From PVC group bacterium (GTDB lineage: Bacteria > Verrucomicrobiota > Kiritimatiellia > SS1-B-03-39 > PXDE01): a DNA stretch of 7,603 nucleotides. This document shows, one piece after another, positions 1 to 5,736 of the stretch. How positions within the stretch are numbered: the stretch's first letter is position 1; each line of letters opens with the position of its first letter. The DNA lies in contig PXDE01000506.1 of the NCBI GenBank assembly GCA_003566475.1, positions 1 through 7,603 of the forward strand. Reading direction: 5' to 3'. The position numbers and the translations under genes were made by a program. The notes beneath the pieces are model-generated. The model worked only from the letters and a program-made list of their open reading frames with translations, had not been told where the DNA came from and searched no databases.

Positions 1-1
1 C

Positions 2-145
2 CAGCCGGTCGACGTGCCGGAGGTGGGCGGCGGGTTCGGCAACTGGGAGGACTTTCCGCTGGTCCTCGGCAACGAGGTGGACGCCGACCGCCCCTGGCAG
101 GGCCGGGTCCACCGGTTCCGGGTCACGACGCAGCCGGTGCCGTAG
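2..145 (+). CDS. C-terminal end of a LamG/concanavalin-like domain protein (5' partial)
   Basis: Only the last 47 codons lie in the window, ending in TAG at 143-145. The translated tail contains FPLVLGNE, then DRPWQGRVHRFRV. This pattern (LGNE, a short acidic stretch, RPWxGxVHRxxV and a few closing residues) is typical of the last strands of LamG/concanavalin A-like jelly-roll domains in secreted or cell-surface proteins of environmental bacteria. The domain usually binds carbohydrate or protein, but the rest of the protein is outside the window, so its full role cannot be given. The palindromic element starts within a few bases of the stop codon. The family call rests on pattern recognition of a short tail. 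The reading frame itself is supported because it stays open from the window edge and has coding-like composition. Confidence 0.72.
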   Translation, partial: QPVDVPEVGGGFGNWEDFPLVLGNEVDADRPWQGRVHRFRVTTQPVP

Positions 146-146
146 C

Positions 147-247
147 GGCGAGGGGTCAGGCCTTTACCCTTTCCATCCGGCCTCCTCCACACGCTGAGCG
201 ATGGATATCTGGTCCGATGGCAAGGGTAAAGGCCTGACCCCATCGCC
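147..247. repeat. REPIN-like palindromic element with 20-bp perfect inverted arms
   Basis: The left arm at 152-171 (ggggtcaggcctttaccctt) is the exact reverse complement of 222-241. Inside the arms, 173-177 pairs with 216-220. Outside them, 147-151 pairs with 243-247 if A242 is bulged. The whole unit is therefore about 100 bp of near-continuous palindrome around a central loop near 183-210. It lies between the stop of the LamG-tail gene and the SDR gene, holds no coding signal, and lacks a T tract, so it is not a standard intrinsic terminator. GGGGTCAGG-type ends are, from general knowledge, common in repeats linked to REP-associated tyrosine transposases (RAYT, Y1 family). That link is inference, since no transposase is in the window and copy number cannot be seen. 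Confidence 0.8.
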
Positions 248-300
248 CGTGGCCATGGCCCCGAAGGCGGCAGATTTCAGGCGGACGTGGTCGGAAGCTG

Positions 301-309
301 TGCTATAGG
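301..309 (+). promoter_or_regulatory. Possible extended -10 promoter of the SDR gene
   Basis: TGCTATAGG contains a TG-N extension followed by TATAGG, which matches four of six positions of TATAAT. It is among the few AT-rich spots in the gap and would start transcription about 25 nt before the ATG at 341. No good -35 box is seen about 17 nt upstream, which extended -10 promoters can tolerate. The call rests on motif inspection alone. Confidence 0.3.
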
Positions 310-340
310 TTCGGGTTTCATCGCAACCGGGGGAGCCATC

Positions 341-1150
341 ATGAGCCTGCTTGCCGACCGAATCGCCGTGGTCACCGGGGCCGCCCAGGGGCTGGGCCGG
401 GCGTTGTGCCAGCGCCTGGCCGCCGAAGGGTGCGACCTGATCGCGGCCGATCTGAACGAGGCCGGGGTGAAGGAGACGGCCGCCCTCGTCGCCGGCGAGT
501 CGGGACGCCGGGCCGAGGCCCGGGCGGTGGATGTCACCCAGGACGACCAGGTGGGCGCCCTGTTCGACGCGGCGGTGGAGCGGTTCGGCCGGGTGGACGT
601 GGTGGTGGCCAACGCGGCCATCCTCATCGCCGAGCCCATCGCCGAATCCGACCCCGAGAAGTGGCGGGCGGTGATGAACGTGAACCTGTTCGGGAGCTAC
701 CTCACCCTCAGGCACGCCTGCCGGGTGATGAAGCCGCGGAAGTCCGGGGCCATCGTCCAGATCAACTCCAAGAGCGGCAAGAAGGGCAGCGCGGCCAACT
801 CGGCCTATGCCGCCACCAAGTTCGGGGGGATCGGGCTGGTCCAGAGCGTGGCCCTTGAGATGGCCCCCCTCGGCATCCGCTGCAACGCGGTCTGCCCCGG
901 CAACCTGCTCGACTCGCCGCTCTGGACCGACCCCGAGCGCGGGCTGTTCGTGCAGTACCTGAAGGCGGGCAAGGTGCCGGGCGCGAAGACGGTGGAGGAG
1001 GTGCGCGAGCACTACATCCGGCAGGTGCCCCTGCGCCGGGGCTGCACCTACGACGACATCGGCAACGTGGTGGTGTTCCTGGCCTCCGACCTCGCGTCCT
1101 ACATGACCGGCCAGGCCATCAACATCACCGGCGGCCAGGAGATGGGGTAG
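341..1150 (+). CDS. Short-chain dehydrogenase/reductase, sorbitol-6-phosphate 2-dehydrogenase (SrlD) type
   Basis: A classical 269-residue SDR, predicted to be cytoplasmic and NAD-dependent. The Rossmann glycine motif is TGAAQGLG at residues 12-19. Asp37 at the end of strand beta-2 favours NAD over NADP. The NAG-like motif is N91-A-A, with structural Asn115. The catalytic set is Ser143, Tyr156 and Lys160 (YAATK). Two stretches point to the SrlD subgroup that oxidises D-sorbitol 6-phosphate to fructose 6-phosphate: INSKSGKKGSA before the catalytic Tyr, and CPGNLLDSPLW followed by GLFVQYLKAGKVPGAKTVEE. ATG 341 is chosen because GGGAG sits at 331-335 and the SDR fold starts at once; upstream in-frame codons look non-coding. 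No sugar PTS, kinase or polyol transporter is nearby, so the true substrate may be another polyol or sugar phosphate. The SDR assignment is near certain, the substrate only probable. Confidence 0.94.
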   Translation: MSLLADRIAVVTGAAQGLGRALCQRLAAEGCDLIAADLNEAGVKETAALVAGESGRRAEARAVDVTQDDQVGALFDAAVERFGRVDVVVANAAILIAEPIAESDPEKWRAVMNVNLFGSYLTLRHACRVMKPRKSGAIVQINSKSGKKGSAANSAYAATKFGGIGLVQSVALEMAPLGIRCNAVCPGNLLDSPLWTDPERGLFVQYLKAGKVPGAKTVEEVREHYIRQVPLRRGCTYDDIGNVVVFLASDLASYMTGQAINITGGQEMG

Positions 1151-1151
1151 C

Positions 1152-1174
1152 CGGCGGGGATTGACCCCCCGCCG
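1152..1174 (+). terminator. GC-rich hairpin just after the SDR stop codon
   Basis: CGGCGGGG at 1152-1159 pairs perfectly with CCCCGCCG at 1167-1174 across a 7-nt loop, starting 2 nt after the TAG. The 8-bp all-GC stem could end or stabilise the SDR transcript. No run of T follows, so it does not meet the full rule for a factor-independent terminator. The C run in the right arm allows alternative registers. Confidence 0.35.
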
Positions 1175-1239
1175 CCGTTGCGGGATAAGGGCGGTTCGGA
1201 GCCGACGGTGGTTCCGACGACATCCGCGGAGATCGCGCC

Positions 1240-2607
1240 ATGGGGATTCTGGTGACGGCGTCGGGGCCCGACCCCGGCCAGACCATCGACATTCCGGAGA
1301 CCGGGCTGCTGCTCGGGCGGGCCGAGGACTGCTCGCTGGTCCTCGACGACATGCTCTCCTCGAGCCACCACGCCCGGGTGTACCGGGAGAACCGGGCCTG
1401 GTGGGTGAAGGACCTTCAGAGCTCGAACGGCACCCTGCTCAACGGCCGGCTGATCGAGGAGGCGGCGCTCAACGAGGGCGACCTCCTGGAGATCGGCGAA
1501 TCCCGGTTCCGGTTCAGCCTGTCCGACGAGGTGGACACGGGCCGGGTCAGCGTGCCCCGGGCGGTCGCCGTGGACATGAGCGAGCTGGAGGAGCCCGCCC
1601 CCGGGGTGTCCGTGCGCAAGGCCACGGTGATCGGGTCGTCCTCCGACGACGAGGCGCTGATCCGGGCCATGCCCGCCCGGTTCGAGGCCATCCGGCGGGA
1701 GGCCGCCTACGCGGCCCTGGGCCGCCCGGACCTGCTCGAGCGCCTGCTCGTCGCCCTGCTGGCCGGCGGCCATGCGCTGGTGACGGCCCGGCCGGGGCAG
1801 GGCATGACCACCCTGGTCAGCGCCCTGGCCCAGGTGTTCGGCATGCGCTATCTGGCCTTTCTCTGCGTGGAGGATCTCCCGGCCGACGCGGTGCCCAGTC
1901 TCACCGACGCCGCCGACCGGAGGACCGGCCCCGAGGCCGACCCGCCCACCATCTGGATGCCGGAGGCCCTCGAGGAAGCCTCGCCCGGGTTTCAGGCGGC
2001 GCTGGCCGACGCGCTGCGCGAGCCGGCCCACCCCTCCGCCGACGCCGGGTTGCGATGGGTGGTGGCCACCTGCCTTCCCCAGACGGGGGAGGGGGAGGGG
2101 CCGGGCGTCGCCGAGCATCTGGCCGACCGGTTTCTCATGCACCTTCCCATCCCCGAGCCGTCCTCGCTGGAGGAGGAGCAGATCCTCGCCGCCAGCGCGG
2201 TGGCCCCCCTGGCCGTCCCCCAGAAGGTGGTGGACATCAAGCCGCTGCTCCGCCTGCGCGACCTGGTCCGGCGGCTCCCCGTCTCCGAGAACGTGGTCCG
2301 CTTCGCCGCCCGCACGGTGCGGGCGACGCGCCCCGGCGATCCCCTGGCCATCGACGCGGTGCGGAAGCTGGTCGAGGCGGGCGCCCCCCCTCGGGGCGGC
2401 ACCCACCTGCTGCTGGCCGCCAAGGCCCGGGCCGTGCTCCATGGCCGGGCCCAGGTCGCCGTGGAGGATGTGATCGACGTGGCCGTCCCGGTGCTGCGCC
2501 ACCGCATCCGGCTCCAGCCCGCCGCCAGGGGGGCCAAGCGGTCCAGCCGCGGCGCCATCCTGGCCAAGGTGGTGGCCGCCATCCCCCGCCGAGATGGCGG
2601 TGCCTAG
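1240..2607 (+). CDS. FHA domain fused to a degenerate MoxR-type AAA ATPase domain
   Basis: 455 residues. An N-terminal FHA domain (about residues 5-95) keeps the phosphothreonine-binding pattern: GR at 26-27, SSHH at 41-44, SSNGT at 61-65 and NG at 68-69. A MoxR-type AAA module follows (about 145-455), with SPGFQAALADAL after the Walker B region, DRF at 296-298, the sensor-2-like GAPPR at 381-385, and the lid sequence AAKARAVLHGR then VLRHRI. The nucleotide site is altered. Walker A reads PGQGMTT with Met189 in place of lysine. Walker B reads IWMPEALEEASP, so the usual DE pair becomes Glu242-Ala243. The sensor-1 Asn of ATQNP is Leu279. MoxR proteins normally act as ATP-driven chaperones, often beside von Willebrand factor A proteins, none of which is seen here. 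The inference is a phosphopeptide-binding scaffold or regulatory partner that does not hydrolyse ATP. The start has GGAG at 1228-1231. Confidence 0.93.
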   Translation: MGILVTASGPDPGQTIDIPETGLLLGRAEDCSLVLDDMLSSSHHARVYRENRAWWVKDLQSSNGTLLNGRLIEEAALNEGDLLEIGESRFRFSLSDEVDTGRVSVPRAVAVDMSELEEPAPGVSVRKATVIGSSSDDEALIRAMPARFEAIRREAAYAALGRPDLLERLLVALLAGGHALVTARPGQGMTTLVSALAQVFGMRYLAFLCVEDLPADAVPSLTDAADRRTGPEADPPTIWMPEALEEASPGFQAALADALREPAHPSADAGLRWVVATCLPQTGEGEGPGVAEHLADRFLMHLPIPEPSSLEEEQILAASAVAPLAVPQKVVDIKPLLRLRDLVRRLPVSENVVRFAARTVRATRPGDPLAIDAVRKLVEAGAPPRGGTHLLLAAKARAVLHGRAQVAVEDVIDVAVPVLRHRIRLQPAARGAKRSSRGAILAKVVAAIPRRDGGA

Positions 2608-2631
2608 GGGCCGACGTCGCCGTCCGGCCGG

Positions 2632-2904
2632 CTAGGCCCCGCCGTGCTTGGTGGGCGGGCCCCGGCCGCCGGCATCGTCGCCCGCCCCCAGCCGGTCCAG
2701 GGCGGCCAGAATCCCGGAGAGCAGGTCGGGCGGACCGCCGCCCATGTTCTCCTCCTCCGCCACCTCCAGTTCCCGGGCGTCCGCCTCCCAGCGGCGGAGA
2801 ATCCGGATCTTCTCCTCCCGGCCCAGCGAGGGGGCGTCGCACACCGCCTCGGGGGTCGCGAAGGCGCGCTCGGGGTTGGTCAGGGCCTGGTCCATGTCGG
2901 TCAT
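2632..2904 (-). CDS. Small conserved hypothetical protein (90 residues, RRWExDARELxVAEEENMGGG core)
   Basis: A 90-residue acidic soluble protein with no signal peptide or membrane segment. Residues about 31-55 carry EEKIRILRRWEADAREL and then VAEEENMGGG, and the C-terminus ends with PPTKHGG. This layout (an N-terminal segment with NPERAFATPEAV, the helical RRWE core, the MGGG turn, a LLxxILxALxxLG helix and a basic tail) matches a widespread family of small uncharacterised proteins known mainly from Proteobacteria. No biochemical role is known to me. The start is well supported: AAGGAGGA (2918-2911) lies 6 nt before the ATG at 2904. A two-codon ATG-GCA-TGA frame sits inside the spacer and is probably incidental. 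The gene converges on the FHA gene with a 24-bp gap. Confidence 0.88.
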   Translation of the reverse strand: MTDMDQALTNPERAFATPEAVCDAPSLGREEKIRILRRWEADARELEVAEEENMGGGPPDLLSGILAALDRLGAGDDAGGRGPPTKHGGA

Positions 2905-3070
2905 GCCATGTCCTCCTTCGGCGGGCGGCGCCGGAACGTGGCCACCCCGTAAGCAACGTGACCCCTGGACCGCGCCGCGTCAAGGCCCCGCCGGCCGGGC
3001 CCCTCCGCCCCCATGAGACCACGCCGCTCCAGACTTGCCCGGCGAATCAAACCGCCTACCATGCCCGGGC

Positions 3071-3406
3071 ATGAAGCTCCTCCCTGTCGTGCTGGCCTCG
3101 GTGATCCTCCTCCTCGGACTCGCGGCGGGCGTGGCCGGCCTGTGGATGGTGCCCCGGTTCGCGGACGTCTTCATGGACCTGGAGGTCATGCTGCCCGCGC
3201 TCACCCAGATCGTCGTCTCGCTGCCGGCCCTGGCCTGGCCGGCCCTGGGGCTGCTGGTGGGGGCCGGCGCGGGGGTGGCCGTGGCCTGCGCCCGTCCGCC
3301 CGCCCTCGCCGTCGGCCTGTTCGGGGCCGCCCTGCTGCTGCTTCTGGTGGTCGTCGGCGCCGTGGCTATTTCGCTCTTCCTGCCCCTGGCCAGCCTCCAC
3401 GTCTGA
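3071..3406 (+). CDS. Small three-helix membrane protein resembling one segment of a GspF/PilC-type domain
   Basis: 111 residues with three hydrophobic segments at about 4-25, 52-74 and 78-104. Between the first two is MVPRFADVFMDLEVMLPALTQ (residues 26-46 in part: VPRF, VF, LPALTQ). This resembles the VPxFxxxFxxxGxxLPxxT motif at the start of the second half of type II secretion F-domain (GspF/PilC) proteins. Full GspF is about 400 residues with two repeats and large cytoplasmic domains, which are absent here. The protein may be a stand-alone mini-GspF-like protein or may match by chance. No secretion ATPase or pilin gene adjoins it. ATG 3071 is used because the first helix begins there. The upstream in-frame TTG at 3035 would add 12 non-hydrophobic residues, and no strong ribosome site is visible for either. 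Coding is supported by the helix pattern; the function is open. Confidence 0.75.
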   Translation: MKLLPVVLASVILLLGLAAGVAGLWMVPRFADVFMDLEVMLPALTQIVVSLPALAWPALGLLVGAGAGVAVACARPPALAVGLFGAALLLLLVVVGAVAISLFLPLASLHV

Positions 3407-3475
3407 CCGCGCCCTGCCCGTGCCCGGCTCTCCCCTTCTTCCGTTGATTCATCCTTTCCGATCCAGGACCAGCCC

Positions 3476-4291
3476 ATGAAGGTGTTGCCTCCCGAAGTCC
3501 TGCCTGACCGTCTCCCGCAGATGGGGGACATCGAGTCGGACATGAAGCAGATCTTCCGAATGCTTATCTTCAGTCCCGAACTCCAGGCGACGCCCCTGCT
3601 GAAGCGCTATATGGAAGCGATCGGGCACCTGCGACAGGTGCTCAGTTTCAAGAACGCCCAGCAGGAGGCGCAGTCGGAAGCCGAGGCGAGGACTTATCTC
3701 GCGCATCTGCAGCAAGCCATGAGCATGATGGTGGAGGAGATCCGCGCATCTCGCTGTCTCGCCAGCGCCGTGGACCTGTTCCGTCTGTTCCGGACCGTGG
3801 CGCCGGAGGCCGCCGCCCGGCACCCGAACCACTACCGCCAGACGCTGGTGCAGGTAGGACAGTATCTGGCGCCGGAGCCCGTGCGGGTGCCTGGCCTCAT
3901 GGAGGAGGTCTTCGCACGTGCCCCAGACATTGCACCGCCGCTGCTGCGGGCGATATGGATGCATCATGAGATCGTGCGGATCCATCCGTTCGTCGATGGC
4001 AACGGCAGGGTGGGACGCATGGCCAAGAACTGGATTCTGATGTTCGAGCTGTATCCTCCGATCTTCATCTACGGCCAGACGGACCGTCAGCGCTATATCC
4101 GGTACCTCGGCGAGAGCTTCGCGGATCTGGAGAACGCGCCGGAGACCTTTCATGCCTCCACGCGGGTGTTCTTCGAGGACGAGCTGCGGAGGGTAAAGGC
4201 GAGCACGGGCTTTCTGCTCGCCCGCATGCAGCGCGAGGGAGATGCTCCCTTCGGTCCGGAGGATCTGGACATCCGTCCCTATACGAGCTGA
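3476..4291 (+). CDS. Fic domain protein (predicted protein AMP-transferase)
   Basis: 271 residues. The complete Fic motif HPFVDGNGRVGR lies at residues 170-181, with catalytic His170, metal-binding Asp174, the GNG anion hole (175-177) and Arg178/Arg181. Fic enzymes typically transfer AMP from ATP to a hydroxyl side chain of a target protein, so this protein is predicted to be catalytically competent. About 120 mostly helical residues precede the domain and about 90 follow it. I find no (S/T)xxxE(G/N) inhibitory motif before or after the core, and no small antitoxin gene adjoins. AGGA at 3465-3468 lies 7 nt before the ATG, and both flanks are short gaps. The gene has more A/T-ending codons, including rare ATA, than its neighbours, which suggests more recent acquisition. 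The target cannot be read from sequence. The family call is firm. Confidence 0.95.
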   Translation: MKVLPPEVLPDRLPQMGDIESDMKQIFRMLIFSPELQATPLLKRYMEAIGHLRQVLSFKNAQQEAQSEAEARTYLAHLQQAMSMMVEEIRASRCLASAVDLFRLFRTVAPEAAARHPNHYRQTLVQVGQYLAPEPVRVPGLMEEVFARAPDIAPPLLRAIWMHHEIVRIHPFVDGNGRVGRMAKNWILMFELYPPIFIYGQTDRQRYIRYLGESFADLENAPETFHASTRVFFEDELRRVKASTGFLLARMQREGDAPFGPEDLDIRPYTS

Positions 4292-4383
4292 GGCCCAAAG
4301 CGCCTACGGACTCAAGCTGGCGGCAGCAAGCGGTTGCGTCAAGGAGCGACCTCTGGTCTGGGGCGTCTCGTCTACCCCTGGCA

Positions 4384-4710
4384 CTAGCTAACCCACCCCC
4401 CGGACGAGCGGACCCTCCTCCATCCCCGCCATGTCCGCTTCAGAATGATGGAATCCACTCCCATGCCGTCGAGGATACTGGTCATCCAATAGGCTTCCGC
4501 CTCCACCTCGGTGAGGCTGATCCACTGGAGAATACGGACGGAATGGAGATGGGGCCATGGAATTCTCCCCGAATCGGCCGCGTGCCATAGGGCGATTGCA
4601 GCCTCGCTGGACTTCCGGTAGAGCCGGTCCAACGGGAACCGCACCAGCATCCAGCCCCCGGCCAGAGCTCCAGCGGCCAGCAAGAGCATGGAGAGGCGGC
4701 GCGCGCGCAT
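4384..4710 (-). CDS. Small membrane-anchored hypothetical protein
   Basis: 108 residues, family not recognised. The N-terminus MRARRLSMLLLAAGALAGG is a positively charged start followed by a hydrophobic stretch to about residue 24, which fits a signal anchor or uncleaved signal peptide. No lipobox cysteine or clear cleavage site is seen. The rest is a soluble tail rich in Trp and Arg (WISLTEVEAEAYW, then KRTWRGWRRVRSS). The ATG lies 4 nt after the stop of the DUF6159-like gene, with a purine-rich GGGGGGATAG just upstream that can act as a ribosome site. The two are therefore very likely co-transcribed and translationally coupled, which suggests a shared membrane role. It converges on the Fic gene across a 92-bp gap. 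The main support is the operon position and the N-terminal hydrophobic stretch. Confidence 0.65.
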   Translation of the reverse strand: MRARRLSMLLLAAGALAGGWMLVRFPLDRLYRKSSEAAIALWHAADSGRIPWPHLHSVRILQWISLTEVEAEAYWMTSILDGMGVDSIILKRTWRGWRRVRSSGGWVS

Positions 4711-4714
4711 CGCC

Positions 4715-5583
4715 CTATCCCCCCGAACGGAACGCCGCGTCGAACCCCGAGGTGTCCACGTCGGCGGGGACCGCCTGGCCGGTGGCGTAGACGTAGAGGC
4801 AGCTCTTGAAGATGGCGTTGGCCGCGCTCGAGGCCAGACTCACCACCAGCAGCAGGGCCACGCATACCGCCACCGTGGCGATCACCAGCGCCTGCGACCC
4901 GGTGGCGACCGCCAGCCAGATCAGGGCCGCGCCGAGCAGGATCACCGGCAGCATGAGCAGGAACGAGATGCCGCCCAGGGAGAAGTTCCCCACCAGGGCG
5001 GTGCCCCAGTTCGACTTCAGAATGGAGGCCGACTGCTTGAACGCGCCCGCCGGGCCGAGGCCGTCGATCACGATTACCGGCACCACGAAGAAGGTCAGCG
5101 CGGTCCAGGCCGAGCCCAGAAGGGCGGCGATGAGGCGCCCCGCCCTCTTGTGGGCGTTCTCGATGGCCTTCAGCAGCACGCCGATCACCGCCGACAGCAG
5201 GGCCCAGCCGAAGATCTGGGGCAGGCGCTTCGCGGCCATGCCCAGGCCGTACCCCACGGTGGCGGACTCGCCGGTGAGGATCTTCATCACGCAGGCCACC
5301 AGGGCCGAGTTGAAGAACACGATCACGAAGTAGTTGCAGAAGTAGAACAGGAAGGCGGTGGCGTAGAGCATGGGCTCGCCCTGGACCGCCGACTGCTCGT
5401 CCATGAACGCCGACCACTCGGCCAGGGGGTGCCGGCCTGCCACAGCGGCACCAGGAAGCTGGCCATCACCAGAAGGGCGACCACCGTGGAGATGGCCGGG
5501 AACACGATGAGGCGCTTGTGGCCCCACAGAATGCGGTAGCTCTGACACGCGAACTGCCAGCTTCTCGACAGGGTGGCGAACAT
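4715..5583 (-). pseudogene. DUF6159-like multi-pass membrane protein, split by a one-base frameshift
   Basis: The true start is ATG at 5583, with AGGAGG 8 nt upstream. The first frame gives MFATLSRSWQFACQSYRILW, then a first hydrophobic helix (LIVFPAISTVVALLVMASF) ending in VPLWQAGT. Homologous sequence then continues in another frame with LAEWSAFMDEQ and about five more membrane helices (for example AFLFYFCNYFVIVFF and ISFLLMLPVILLG), ending in a short soluble tail at 4717-4715. The frames join cleanly if the run of five G at 5425-5429 (plus strand) had six, giving a protein of about 289 residues. The opening MFxxLSRSW, the HKRLIVFP segment and the helix layout match DUF6159 membrane proteins, whose function is unknown. 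The break may be a real mutation or a homopolymer base error. The second frame is about 234 to 277 residues if read alone, but that would lack the proper start and first helix. Confidence 0.82.
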
Positions 5584-5637
5584 CGGCGGATCCTCCTCGG
5601 GTTCAGGGACGCGGACTCGGCCCCACGATTCGCCCAG

Positions 5638-5667
5638 ATCGTTGTCCTCCCGCTGCGGCGAAGTCAA
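5638..5667 (-). promoter_or_regulatory. Possible promoter for the minus-strand membrane-protein pair
   Basis: Read on the minus strand, TTGACT (5667-5662) matches the -35 consensus TTGACA at five of six positions. AACGAT (5643-5638) follows after 18 nt and matches TATAAT at only three of six. A start near 5631 would give a leader of about 48 nt before the ATG at 5583. The site lies in the divergent gap shared with the secretin-like pair. It is weak evidence because the -10 box is poor. Confidence 0.28.
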
Positions 5668-5736
5668 GGGAGCGCATCGCGCCAGCCCACCGCCCTGCTC
5701 CTCGACGCCCTTGGCCCCTGGGTGTACTCTGCACGC

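Noticed and set aside
164..1012. 282-codon minus-strand open frame opposite the SDR gene
   Set aside because: The SDR on the other strand has full catalytic motifs; this frame is its complement, has no motif, and runs through the palindromic element.
1099..2502. 467-codon open frame on the minus strand opposite the FHA-MoxR gene
   Set aside because: It is antisense to a clear two-domain protein, is rich in Gly, His, Pro and Arg repeats typical of shadow frames in high-GC DNA, and shows no domain.
2602..2640. Bidirectional terminator between the convergent FHA gene and the small gene
   Set aside because: The pairing GGGGCC (2607-2612) with GGCCCC (2635-2640) is only 6 bp around a 22-nt loop and has no T tract on either strand.
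1161..3074. 637-codon plus-strand open frame overlapping the FHA gene and the small minus-strand gene
   Set aside because: Its translation is Arg/Pro/Gly-rich low-complexity sequence and it crosses genes with recognisable families in other frames.
3407..3475. Antitoxin gene upstream of the Fic gene
   Set aside because: The gap is 69 bp and no open frame of antitoxin size with a ribosome site fits; the neighbouring upstream gene encodes a hydrophobic membrane protein, unlike known Fic inhibitors.
4191..4201. Second copy of the palindrome arm inside the Fic gene (gggtaaaggc)
   Set aside because: Only about 10 bases match, with no inverted partner, inside a conserved coding region; it fits chance.
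5420..5434. Programmed -1 frameshift signal in the DUF6159-like gene
   Set aside because: The run ACCCCCT does not fit the X-XXY-YYZ heptamer for the incoming frame, and no clear downstream pseudoknot was recognised; an indel in the homopolymer is simpler.
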